This document shows, in pieces, positions 1 through 7,110 of a stretch of 10,555 nucleotides of DNA. Position 1 is the stretch's first letter. Each line of letters starts with the position of its first letter. This stretch comes from Muribaculaceae bacterium (lineage in GTDB: Bacteria; Bacteroidota; Bacteroidia; Bacteroidales; Muribaculaceae): positions 1 to 10,555 of the forward strand of contig JAEEVB010000073.1 of assembly GCA_016287065.1 (NCBI GenBank). Direction: 5' to 3'. The position numbers and the translations under genes are program-made. The notes under the pieces were generated by a model that worked only from the letters and a program-made list of their open reading frames with translations, was not told the origin of the DNA and searched no databases.

Positions 1-13
1 GTATCTTTTTCAT
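1..13 (-). CDS. Start of a gene running off the left edge (partial)
   Basis: On the minus strand an ATG at 13-11 is followed by AAA AAG ATA, giving Met-Lys-Lys-Ile, before the window ends. A basic Met-Lys-Lys start is common at the front of Bacteroidales signal peptides. The call rests mainly on position: a consensus promoter lies just upstream (34-65) and would place transcription start roughly 15 bases before this ATG, with an A/T-rich leader. Only four codons are visible, so neither product nor reading frame can be confirmed. Confidence 0.45.
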
Positions 14-33
14 CTTAAATGTTGATTTATCTG

Positions 34-65
34 CAAAATTAGTGCAAGGCGAGCGAAAATGCAAA
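34..65 (-). promoter_or_regulatory. Bacteroidetes-type promoter for the leftmost gene
   Basis: Read on the minus strand, TTTG (65-62) is followed by exactly 20 bases and then TAATTTTG (41-34). This matches the Bacteroidetes primary sigma consensus TTTG-N19/21-TAnnTTTG at every defined position. It points left toward the ATG at 13-11. The 20-base spacer is the conserved core of a repeat that recurs at 122-140. Confidence 0.72.
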
Positions 66-207
66 AATGTTTGCAATTTTCCGAGCCGCAGCCTAATTTC
101 GCGGTCGTTTAACCGCAACAATAGTGCAAGGCGAGCGAAATATCAAATAATTCGCAAGGCGAATGCAATAAAACTTGTTTAATATTGCTGAGCCGCAACA
201 ATTATTA
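36..207. repeat. Two-copy intergenic repeat with hairpins
   Basis: The 19-base string tagtgcaaggcgagcgaaa occurs at 40-58 and again at 122-140, and a shorter version (gcaaggcga) at 154-162. Each full copy is followed by a hairpin and then by gagccgca (83-90 and 190-197). In the first copy the hairpin pairs 55-65 with 70-81 (one bulge, four-base loop), and the unit is bounded by the inverted repeat aaattag (36-42) / ctaattt (93-99). In the second copy 165-174 pairs with 177-188 with a two-base bulge. A small stem gcggt/accgc (101-105/112-116) lies between them. No coding potential is visible. It fills the gap between two minus-strand genes and looks like a dispersed Bacteroidales intergenic element carrying promoter signals. 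Dispersal in the genome is inference. Confidence 0.7.
116..147 (-). promoter_or_regulatory. Second, degraded copy of the promoter module
   Basis: On the minus strand TTTG (147-144), a 20-base spacer and TATTGTTG (123-116) reproduce the geometry of the promoter at 34-65 with one mismatch in the -7 box (GTTG for TTTG). The spacer shares its first 17 plus-strand bases (124-140) with the first copy (42-58). It may be a weak upstream promoter or a decayed duplicate; the sequence alone cannot decide. Confidence 0.35.
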
Positions 208-230
208 TCAAAACTTTTCCCTAATTGAAT

Positions 231-839
231 TTAGAAGAAGTAGGCGGCCGAGACGGTCCAGCAACGGTCTTTACCAGTCACATTTCGCACATCAGAGTTA
301 AGCCCGACATATTCAAAGGCTTTTGACATGCCCAGCGAGTAGTTGACGCTGATTTGCAGGTGGTTGATAAGTTCCACACCACCACCTAGGTCGAGCGAGA
401 CCGACATCTTGCGATTTTTGAACGAGTTGCTGGGGTCGGATTCGCTCGTGAGGAAGGCAAAGTCAGGACCAGCATAGATAAAGGGTACGAGAATGCGGTT
501 GAGCCCGAGCATGTTGAGCTTGTACTTGGCATGCACAGGAAATTCAAAGTAATTGCGCTTGTAGCTACGGTTTTCCTCGTCTTGCACCAAGATCTTGTTG
601 CTGCGGTGCGTGTAGAGCGCCGACGCGTCGAGTGCAATGCCCACAGCAGGAAGCTCCAGTTCGGCAGTTGCACCAACGGAGTAGCCCAGATAGTTGTCGG
701 CATCCATAATGCTGCGGTCAAATTTCACTGTATTGATGCCAAAGCCGGCTTTGGCACCGAACCTGAACTTAGCCTGTGCCGCACAGGGCAGCATGAGCAA
801 GAGCAGGGTTATCGTCAAGTATTTTTTTAAAGCAGTCAT
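231..839 (-). CDS. Outer-membrane beta-barrel protein (porin/PorT-like)
   Basis: The 202-residue product starts with a clear signal peptide (basic start, Leu-rich core, likely cut after Ala-Gln-Ala at residue 23). The mature part is a run of alternating amphipathic strands with many Gly and aromatic residues, such as FRFGAKAGFGIN near residues 25-35 and LDLGGGVELINHLQISVNYS in the C-terminal third. It ends in Ala-Ala-Tyr-Phe-Phe, with the terminal aromatic typical of outer-membrane barrels. Size and pattern fit the OMP_b-brl/PorT-like families of Bacteroidetes, probably an eight-stranded barrel. No substrate can be inferred. The start is supported by an AGGA-type ribosome site (about 848-842) and a TAGCTTTG box at 871-864. 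It is transcribed divergently from apbE. Confidence 0.8.
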   Translation of the reverse strand: MTALKKYLTITLLLLMLPCAAQAKFRFGAKAGFGINTVKFDRSIMDADNYLGYSVGATAELELPAVGIALDASALYTHRSNKILVQDEENRSYKRNYFEFPVHAKYKLNMLGLNRILVPFIYAGPDFAFLTSESDPSNSFKNRKMSVSLDLGGGVELINHLQISVNYSLGMSKAFEYVGLNSDVRNVTGKDRCWTVSAAYFF

Positions 840-863
840 AGTTTCCTGAGTTGATTATTGTTG

Positions 864-871
864 CAAAGCTA
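864..871 (-). promoter_or_regulatory. -7 box of the beta-barrel gene promoter
   Basis: TAGCTTTG on the minus strand matches TAnnTTTG exactly and lies 24 bases before the ATG at 839. No TTTG is present at the expected 19 to 21 base spacing upstream, so only the -7 half is convincing. A run of T (minus strand, about 873-880) sits just upstream. Confidence 0.55.
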
Positions 872-921
872 TGAAAAAAAAATGATATTGAATGAATTTT
901 CGGGCGAGCGACGGCGTTTTT

Positions 922-952
922 TTTGTGAAACGGCAAAAAATAGTTAACTTCG
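922..952 (+). promoter_or_regulatory. Promoter for apbE
   Basis: TTTG (922-925), a 19-base spacer and TAACTTCG (945-952) fit the Bacteroidetes promoter with one change in the -7 box (TTCG for TTTG). Transcription would start near 958-960, leaving a short A/C-rich leader before the ATG at 975. Confidence 0.62.
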
Positions 953-974
953 CCCATCTTAAAACAACAAAACA

Positions 975-2003
975 ATGGCATCATCTCCAAAACCGATTTC
1001 AAGGCGTTATCTGGCCGTTCTGGCTGTCACACTGGTGGCAGTAGTGTGTTTCTTCCTGTTCAAGCCCAATGCCCGGCACACATTCAGGCTCAGTGGCGTG
1101 GTGTGGACTACCGACTATCACATCACCTATCATGGCACCAGTGATTTGAGCGACTCGGTGCAGGTCGTGCTTAATGCCGTAGATATGAGCGCATCGGTTT
1201 ACAACAAGCAATCGCTGATAAGCGCTATCAATGCCGGTAAAGGCGATGCCCTTGATGCGTGCCTGACGCAGCTCTACAAGGCTTCACAAGAGGTACACAA
1301 AGCCTCGGGTGGCGCATTCGACCCCACGGTGATGCCGCTGGTGAATGCTTGGGGCTTTGGTTACAAGAACGGCCAACTGCCCACCCAGGCACAGCTCGAC
1401 AGCATCCTGCAGTTTGTGGGTCTGGAGAAGACGAGCCTTGAACAAGGCCGCATTGTGAAGCAGGATTCTCGCACGCAGTTCGACTTCAGCTCCATCGCCA
1501 AGGGCTATGCTTGCGATGAGATAGGGCGCATGCTGGAGCGCAACGGTGTGGAAAACTATATGGTAGAGATTGGTGGTGAGGTGGCCCTGAAAGGCCGCAG
1601 CCCTCGTGGCGACAAGTGGAATGTGTCGATTGATATGCCTCAGTCCGACCCCGATGGCACGCATCACGAGTCGGTCATGACGCTCTCGCTGGAGCAGGGT
1701 GGGGTAGCCACAAGCGGCAATTATAGGAAATACAAAGAGGTCAACGGAAAACGCATCTCCCACATTGTGAATCCCAAGACGGGCAAGAGCGAGGAGAGCA
1801 CACTGCTTAGCGTGACGGTGACCGCCCCCGACTGTATGATGGCCGATGCCTGGGCCACAGCATGCATGGCCATGGGCACTGAAAAGGCCAAGGCCTTGAT
1901 GGCGAAGGAGAAGAAGATGGGCGTAATGACCATAGCCACTACGCCCAACGGGTCTTATGAGGTGTGGAGCAACAAGGCGTTTGCTTCGCAAGTTGCCCGC
2001 TAA
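975..2003 (+). CDS. apbE: FAD:protein FMN transferase (ApbE family)
   Basis: ApbE enzymes split FAD and attach FMN through a phosphoester bond to Thr/Ser of membrane redox proteins such as the NqrB/NqrC subunits of the sodium-pumping NADH:quinone oxidoreductase or RnfG. The 342-residue product carries the family motifs in order: GGAFDPTV (112-119), FSSIAKGYACDEIG (171-184), EIGGEV (198-203), ATSGNY (245-250), HIVNPKTG (263-270) and MADAWATA (289-296), where Asp291 and Thr295 fit the metal-binding positions. Residues 12-29 form one hydrophobic segment after a basic stretch, so the protein is probably anchored in the inner membrane with its catalytic part in the periplasm. Cys25 is not in a convincing lipobox. 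No Nqr or Rnf gene is in the window, so the client is unknown. The gene ends 19 bases from the convergent LRR gene. Confidence 0.93.
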   Translation: MASSPKPISRRYLAVLAVTLVAVVCFFLFKPNARHTFRLSGVVWTTDYHITYHGTSDLSDSVQVVLNAVDMSASVYNKQSLISAINAGKGDALDACLTQLYKASQEVHKASGGAFDPTVMPLVNAWGFGYKNGQLPTQAQLDSILQFVGLEKTSLEQGRIVKQDSRTQFDFSSIAKGYACDEIGRMLERNGVENYMVEIGGEVALKGRSPRGDKWNVSIDMPQSDPDGTHHESVMTLSLEQGGVATSGNYRKYKEVNGKRISHIVNPKTGKSEESTLLSVTVTAPDCMMADAWATACMAMGTEKAKALMAKEKKMGVMTIATTPNGSYEVWSNKAFASQVAR

Positions 2004-2022
2004 AATAAATCAATACAGGTCG

Positions 2023-3972
2023 TTACACACCAAGAATGATGTTGATGAGCGCCGTCAGGTCGCTCACATTCACCTTGCCATTGCCGTCAATGTCGGCATA
2101 CTTGATTTTCATGGGCTGAACGCCAAGCAGCATGTTGATTAGCGTGGTCACGTCGCTCACATTGATGAATCCATCGAAGTTCACGTCGCCCACATGTATT
2201 TTAAAGCCGAGAATGACGCTAATCATGAAGGTGACATCGGTGGTGTTTACCGCACCGTCACCATCAAGGTCGGCCAGTTCTATGTTCATGGGCTCAACAC
2301 CAAGCAGCATGTTGATGAGTAGGTTGAGGTCGGTAACATTCACAGCACCGTCGGAGTTGATGTCGCCCACGATACGCACATCCACCAGTTTCATCTCGAG
2401 TTGGTTGGGTGCCTCGCTTTGAGGAATGGGAGCGCACAAATAGGCCTGACTCTTGTTCAGGTAGGTTCCCGTTTCTGGAATCTTGTTCCACTTGCCGGTT
2501 GAGCGGCTAAGCGTGTAGTATGTGATGCTCTGGTCGTCGGGTTGTTTCACCTTCTTAGACCATTCCGAGATTCCGTGGAGGTACTGGTCGGGCTCAAAGG
2601 GCCGGTTGTATTTAAACCGGTTAAAGTTCATCGAGAGGTCTTCTGTATTAAGCCTGTACACGATGCAGTCGCCCTGTGGCTGCTTGTCGCCGTAGAGGTA
2701 CTGCACCTGCTCGGCCACCACGCGCTGCCGCGACGCATCGATTTCTTTCACCTTATAGGCCTTGAAATTCGTCACATTCACGAACGACGGGTTCAACTCA
2801 CTTGCGACGCACAACGTGTTGTAGTGGTAAGCATACTCGTTGTGACAAATGTGCAAATTGAACTTTTGAGGGTAGTAGTTTTTCCACGCTTCCAGTCCGT
2901 TGAACAGGGAGAATGCTTTTTCTTGCACATAGAAGCTGCATTTGCTGTTGATTTCTGCGAAAGTGGAGGCATAAGCCACAGGTGGCTTGTCGTTCTGTAT
3001 AGAAAAACTCAGGAGATTGGGGCATGAGGCAAAAGCGAAGTCACCAATGGTGTCGACATGTTGTTTAACGGTAAACTTGGTGAACATGGGGTTGCCCTGG
3101 AAGGCATAATTGCCAATGATTTTGGTGCGGACAGGAATCTCGCAGGTGCCCAGAACGGCACATTCGGCAAAGGCGCTGTCTTGCAGAATCAGTGGATTGG
3201 TCCCCTCTTTTTCCGAATACACTATCTCAAGGCTTCGGCAAGAGGCAAAGCATTGTGAACCAATGGTGTCGATGGTGGCCGGAATGGTGTATTCTGTGAA
3301 TCCTGTGTTGAAGAACATGCGCGATGTGAGCTTAGTGATGCCTTCGGGCAGGTTGGTGCTCGACAGTCCCACGCAGTTGGCAAACAGTTCGGTGCCTAGC
3401 ACAATGGGGGCTGTACGGCCCTCCTGGAAGTTGACCGACATCATTTCATAGTTTTGGGCAAAGGCTGCATTGCCTATGCTTGTCACGCCCTTGGGGATGA
3501 CGAGGCCCTCGAGCAGGCATCTGTTGAAGGCCGAGTTACCTATGGTCTGAAGCCGTTCAGGCAGCGTGACTGAATAGAGATAGCGGCAATTCATGAATGC
3601 CGAGTCGGCTATTGTCAAGGGCTCGTCGCCTGCCGCCTGGAGTGAAGCCATAGAGAGCGACGAATACATGAACGCCTTGCGCCCGATGCGGGTCATCGAA
3701 GCAGGGATGCTGAGCATCTGCAACTGCGCATTCATAAAGGCCTCGTCGGCTATCTCCTTGACGTTATATTGAGTTCCCTCAAACTCCACAGTAGCTGGGA
3801 TATTGGCATTGTTCACCGACTGATACACACCGTCGGGGTGCCCCACCACCGCCACGTTGTTGCCCGAAATCACATCGTAGTAGATGCCGTTCACCTCAAA
3901 TGGGGTGGCACTGGCTGCGAAAGCGGTCATCAACAGGCCGATGGCTGAAAAAAGCAAATATTTTAGATTCAT
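2023..3972 (-). CDS. Secreted BspA-like leucine-rich repeat protein with two dockerin modules
   Basis: The 649-residue product has a signal peptide (about 1-22, Ala-rich cut site). Residues about 70-370 hold roughly 11 or 12 leucine-rich repeats of the BspA/TpLRR type (LRR_5), recognisable by the recurring IG-x-x-AF-x-x-C-x-x-L-x-x-x-x-IP pattern. Residues about 380-530 form a middle domain with YHYNTLCVASEL near its start, similar to linker domains of Bacteroidales secreted proteins; I assign it no function. The C-terminus (536-649) has four dockerin type I-like calcium loops, e.g. GDINSDG, DLDGDG, GDVNFDG and DIDGNG, each followed by a helix. BspA-like proteins are known for binding host or bacterial surfaces; dockerins bind cohesins. 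Its client or ligand is inference. It lies 52 bases downstream of the DJ-1 gene on the same strand with no promoter seen between, so the two may share a transcript. Confidence 0.88.
   Translation of the reverse strand: MNLKYLLFSAIGLLMTAFAASATPFEVNGIYYDVISGNNVAVVGHPDGVYQSVNNANIPATVEFEGTQYNVKEIADEAFMNAQLQMLSIPASMTRIGRKAFMYSSLSMASLQAAGDEPLTIADSAFMNCRYLYSVTLPERLQTIGNSAFNRCLLEGLVIPKGVTSIGNAAFAQNYEMMSVNFQEGRTAPIVLGTELFANCVGLSSTNLPEGITKLTSRMFFNTGFTEYTIPATIDTIGSQCFASCRSLEIVYSEKEGTNPLILQDSAFAECAVLGTCEIPVRTKIIGNYAFQGNPMFTKFTVKQHVDTIGDFAFASCPNLLSFSIQNDKPPVAYASTFAEINSKCSFYVQEKAFSLFNGLEAWKNYYPQKFNLHICHNEYAYHYNTLCVASELNPSFVNVTNFKAYKVKEIDASRQRVVAEQVQYLYGDKQPQGDCIVYRLNTEDLSMNFNRFKYNRPFEPDQYLHGISEWSKKVKQPDDQSITYYTLSRSTGKWNKIPETGTYLNKSQAYLCAPIPQSEAPNQLEMKLVDVRIVGDINSDGAVNVTDLNLLINMLLGVEPMNIELADLDGDGAVNTTDVTFMISVILGFKIHVGDVNFDGFINVSDVTTLINMLLGVQPMKIKYADIDGNGKVNVSDLTALINIILGV
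2026..2367 (-). repeat. Tandem duplicated dockerin-encoding module
   Basis: The last 114 codons of the LRR protein contain two copies of a 59-residue module, each with two calcium-loop repeats. DNA similarity is still visible: a 30-base stretch at 2109-2138 matches 2286-2315 with two differences, an offset of 177 bases or exactly 59 codons. This indicates in-frame duplication of a whole two-loop dockerin. Confidence 0.85.
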
Positions 3973-4024
3973 AGCGTTGACTGATAGTTTGGTTCATGTT
4001 TTTAGGGTGCTGCACGGGCTGTGC

Positions 4025-4579
4025 TCAAGGCACCAGCAGCAAGCCTTGGGCCACTTCGCGGGCCTTGTCGTCGCCCAGGGTGAGTGCCACTATGGCGAGT
4101 GCAAATTCGCTGGCGGCGGCGGGGCCCTTGCCGGTCACCACGTTGTCGCTCACAACCACCATGTCGTCGCGTTGTGTCTGGCAGTTGAGCGTGGCTTCCA
4201 TGCCTGGGTAACACACGGCCTCGTGATGCTGGAGCATGCCCAGCGGCCCAAATACGATAGTGGGCGAAGCGCAGATGGCTGCCACGTATCCTCCCTTGCG
4301 GTAGTGATTAATGAGCAGGTCGCACAGCGGTTCGCAGTTGCGCAGGTTGCTGGCTCCAGGCATGCCACCGGGCAAGATGAGCCATTGCGCATCGGCATAG
4401 TCTACTTCATCAAACAGGGCATCGGTCTCCACCGCAACGCCGTGAGCGCCAGTTACCAGCGAGTCGTCGTGAATCGATACGGTTACTGCATTCATGCCTG
4501 CACGTCGCAGAATATCGACGGTGCTCAACGCCTCGATTTCCTCGAAACCATCGGCAAAAAAGATATAGGCTGTATTCAT
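4025..4579 (-). CDS. DJ-1/PfpI family protein (YajL/ThiJ-like)
   Basis: The 184-residue product has the full length of the DJ-1/YajL group. Diagnostic features are FEEIEA at 12-17 (Glu16 matches DJ-1 Glu18), LPGGMPGA at 69-76, the nucleophile elbow AAICASP at 100-106 with the reactive cysteine Cys103, and VVTGKGPAAASEFALAIV at 147-164, the conserved C-terminal segment. Members are cytosolic and have been linked to oxidative stress, chaperone function and glyoxal repair; their exact reaction is debated, so none is assigned here. The gene has its own promoter (4616-4648), divergent from the TamL-like gene, and precedes the LRR/dockerin gene on the same strand. A functional link to that secreted protein is not evident. 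Confidence 0.9.
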   Translation of the reverse strand: MNTAYIFFADGFEEIEALSTVDILRRAGMNAVTVSIHDDSLVTGAHGVAVETDALFDEVDYADAQWLILPGGMPGASNLRNCEPLCDLLINHYRKGGYVAAICASPTIVFGPLGMLQHHEAVCYPGMEATLNCQTQRDDMVVVSDNVVTGKGPAAASEFALAIVALTLGDDKAREVAQGLLLVP

Positions 4580-4615
4580 TATAGTGTAATTGTTTGTAAC
4601 ATTGATTAGAAAATG

Positions 4616-4648
4616 CGAATTTAGCTATAATTTTTCACTTTGACCAAA
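4616..4648 (-). promoter_or_regulatory. Promoter for the DJ-1 family gene
   Basis: On the minus strand TTTG (4648-4645), a 21-base spacer and TAAATTCG (4623-4616) fit the Bacteroidetes promoter with the same TTCG variant in the -7 box as the apbE promoter. The leader to the ATG at 4579 would be about 30 bases. Confidence 0.55.
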
Positions 4649-4680
4649 TAAAAGCCTAAAAAAGTTTCTACCTGTTTCGT

Positions 4681-4711
4681 TTTGTGAATCGGTATAAAGA
4701 GCGTAACTTTG
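4681..4711 (+). promoter_or_regulatory. Consensus promoter for the TamL-HAD run
   Basis: TTTG (4681-4684), a 19-base spacer and TAACTTTG (4704-4711) match the Bacteroidetes consensus at all defined positions. Transcription should begin near 4718, about 17 bases before the ATG at 4735. It stands back-to-back with the DJ-1 promoter, about 32 bases away. Confidence 0.78.
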
Positions 4712-4734
4712 CATATTAATTACTCTGCTCACCA

Positions 4735-7080
4735 ATGAAACGTATGACTTCGGGCATAAAGTGGTTCATGATCTTGGCTTCAATCCTGATGATTGAGGTC
4801 GCCATCTCGTGCTCTTCTACCAAGCATGTGCCCGATGGTCAATTTCTGCTCGATGATGTCACCATCCAGATCTTGGACAAGGAGAATGAAACCGAGGACA
4901 TCAGCAGTGCCGAGCTCGTTAACTACCTGCGCCAGACCGAGAACCACAAGGTGCTCGGCGGACTCAAGCTGCAGCTGGCTCTCTACAACATCTCGGGCAA
5001 GGACTCCACCAAGTGGTTCAACCGTTGGGTGCAGCGTTTGGGCACGCCCCCTGTGATCTACGACTCCACCCTCACCGAGGCCAGCGTCAACCAGCTCACC
5101 CGCGCGCTCTCCAACAAGGGCTACATGAACAACCAGGTGACAAGCCTCGTCGACCGCAATGTCAAGAAGAAGAAAGTGCGTGTCAAGTACGAAATCAAGC
5201 TCAATCAGCCCTACTATGTGCGCAACATCAGCTACAACATCCCCGACGACACGCTAAGCACCCTCATACTGAGCGACACCACCCTGTTCCCCATCAGGCA
5301 GAACTCCACCTTCGACCACAACAAGCTCGATGCCGAGCGCGTCATCATCACCGAGCACCTGCGCAACAATGGCTACTTTGCCTTCAATAAGGAGTACGTC
5401 ACCTTCACGGCCGACACCGCTGCCGGTTCGCGTGCCGTCGACCTCACCCTCAATATTGCTCCACCGCGTCCACTCAAGCGGCTCGAGGGCTACACGGCCC
5501 ACCGCCCCTTCTACGTGCGCAACGTGACCTTTGTCACCAACTACGACCCGGTGACCATGCAGAACAATGAGTATCATGGCGACACTGCCATGTATCAGAA
5601 CATCAGGGTGATACACGGTCCCGACGACTTCCTGCGCCACAGTGTGCTCGACGAGTGCTGCTACATTGAGCCGGGCCAGCTCTATGACGCAAGCGATGTC
5701 GACAAGACCTATCAGGCTCTGGGGCGCCTGGGCATCGTGAAGTTCATCGACATCAATTCGCAGCTGGTGGGCGAGATGGACGACAAGATTTGGATCGACA
5801 CCTACATCCTGCTCACCCGCGAGAAGAAGCAGTCGGTGGCCTTCTCGCTCGAGGGTACCAATAGCGAGGGCGACCTGGGTTTCGGCGTGGGAGTCGACTA
5901 CTATCACCACAATCTGTTTCGTGGCTCCGAGGTACTCAATGCCAAGTTCAAGGTGAGCTACGAGAGCATTTCGGGCAAGATCGACGGTCTCATCAACGAC
6001 AACTACTCCGAGTATGCCACCGAGGTGGGCATCACCTTCCCCAAGTTCAAGGCCCCCTTCCTCAAGAAGAGTTTCAAGCAGCGCATTCAGGCCTCTACCG
6101 AGTTCCACACCAATTTCAACTATCAGGCACGCCCCGAGTACACGCGCATCATTGCCGGTGCGGGCTGGAAGTATGTCTGGCGCGAACAGCAGTCCATGAC
6201 TCGCCACACCTTCAACCTGCTCGACCTGAACTATGTGTATCTGCCCCACAGCAAGTCTCACTTCCTCGACAGCATCACCAACCCCCTGCTGCGCTACAGT
6301 TATGAAGACCACTTCATCATGCGCATGGGCTACAACTTCTATCACACCAACAAGCGCGAGCTCAACCCTCTGCATGCCTATCAGCAGGAGAACATCTACA
6401 CCGTCCGCGCCTCGGCCGAGACGGCGGGCAACCTGCTCTATGCCATCTCCAAAATGACCAATCAGAAGCACGATGCCGACGATGCCTATAAGGTGTTCGG
6501 CATCCGCTACTCGCAATATCTCAAACTCGAGGGCGACTACGCCTTCACCCACTACTTCAACTCGCGCAGTTCACTGGCGGTGCATGCCGGCCTGGGCGTT
6601 GCCGTACCCTATGGCAACTCCACGGTACTCCCGTTCGAGAAGCGCTTCTATTCGGGCGGTGCCAACAGTGTGCGTGGCTGGAGCGTGCGCTCGCTGGGCC
6701 CTGGTAGCTTCAACGGCCGCAACACGCAGAACAACTTCATCTACCAGTGCGGCGACATCAGGTTCGACGCCAGCATCGAGTATCGCGCCAAGCTCTTCTG
6801 GGTGCTCGAGTTGGGTGCCTTCATCGATGTGGGCAACATCTGGACCATTCGCGACTATCCCACCCAGCCTGGCGGCGTGTTCAAGTTCGACAAGTTCTTC
6901 GAGCAGATTGCCATGGCCTACGGCTTGGGCCTGCGCATGGACTTCACCTACTTCCTCTTGCGTCTCGACATGGGCATGAAGGCCCACAATCCCGCTTCGG
7001 GTCAGGAACACTGGCCCCTGTTCAATCCGCGCTTCAAGCGCGATGCCGAGTTCCACTTCTCAGTGGGCTATCCGTTCTAA
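4735..7080 (+). CDS. BamA/TamA family outer-membrane lipoprotein (TamL-like)
   Basis: The 781-residue product begins with a lipoprotein signal (hydrophobic 10-25, then Cys26 in AISCSS). Residues about 38-350 resemble POTRA-type modules: FLLDDVTI (37-44), YYVRNISYNIP (160-170), FYVRNVTFV (259-267) and YDASDVDKTYQALGRLGIVKFIDI (317-340). From about 365 the pattern becomes alternating membrane strands up to the terminal Phe (FHFSVGYPF, 773-781). The conserved loop motif of Omp85 barrels is present as GGANSVRGW, with VRGW at 646-649. A lipidated TamA-like protein is the Bacteroidetes form called TamL. TamA/TamL proteins act with inner-membrane TamB in building the outer membrane; that role is by family. 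No tamB is in the window. The HAD gene follows after 30 bases, so they are probably co-transcribed. Third positions are strongly G/C-rich. Confidence 0.88.
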   Translation: MKRMTSGIKWFMILASILMIEVAISCSSTKHVPDGQFLLDDVTIQILDKENETEDISSAELVNYLRQTENHKVLGGLKLQLALYNISGKDSTKWFNRWVQRLGTPPVIYDSTLTEASVNQLTRALSNKGYMNNQVTSLVDRNVKKKKVRVKYEIKLNQPYYVRNISYNIPDDTLSTLILSDTTLFPIRQNSTFDHNKLDAERVIITEHLRNNGYFAFNKEYVTFTADTAAGSRAVDLTLNIAPPRPLKRLEGYTAHRPFYVRNVTFVTNYDPVTMQNNEYHGDTAMYQNIRVIHGPDDFLRHSVLDECCYIEPGQLYDASDVDKTYQALGRLGIVKFIDINSQLVGEMDDKIWIDTYILLTREKKQSVAFSLEGTNSEGDLGFGVGVDYYHHNLFRGSEVLNAKFKVSYESISGKIDGLINDNYSEYATEVGITFPKFKAPFLKKSFKQRIQASTEFHTNFNYQARPEYTRIIAGAGWKYVWREQQSMTRHTFNLLDLNYVYLPHSKSHFLDSITNPLLRYSYEDHFIMRMGYNFYHTNKRELNPLHAYQQENIYTVRASAETAGNLLYAISKMTNQKHDADDAYKVFGIRYSQYLKLEGDYAFTHYFNSRSSLAVHAGLGVAVPYGNSTVLPFEKRFYSGGANSVRGWSVRSLGPGSFNGRNTQNNFIYQCGDIRFDASIEYRAKLFWVLELGAFIDVGNIWTIRDYPTQPGGVFKFDKFFEQIAMAYGLGLRMDFTYFLLRLDMGMKAHNPASGQEHWPLFNPRFKRDAEFHFSVGYPF

Positions 7081-7110
7081 TCTTCAAACTTCAAAACAAG
7101 CAAAAGACCG

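Noticed and set aside
1008..1064. Lipoprotein signal at the start of ApbE (Cys25)
   Set aside because: Residues before the cysteine (Val-Ala-Val-Val) do not fit a lipobox well, and hydrophobic residues continue after it, so a single membrane anchor is the better reading.
1284..1991. A 235-codon minus-strand open frame over apbE
   Set aside because: ApbE motifs are complete on the plus strand; the antisense product has no signal peptide, motif or promoter.
2026..2367. Evidence for a cellulosome
   Set aside because: Dockerin repeats alone are not enough: no cohesin, scaffoldin or glycosidase is present, and dockerin-like ends are found on non-cellulosomal secreted proteins of Bacteroidales.
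3884..4609. A 241-codon plus-strand open frame covering the DJ-1 gene
   Set aside because: The opposite strand encodes a full DJ-1 family protein with its catalytic motifs. The plus-strand product has none, and it spans the end of one real gene and the whole of another.
5254..6552. A 432-codon open frame on the minus strand inside the TamL-like gene
   Set aside because: It is antisense to a well-supported coding region. Its protein is rich in Val, His, Glu and Leu without recognisable motifs, as expected from the reverse complement of G/C-ending codons.
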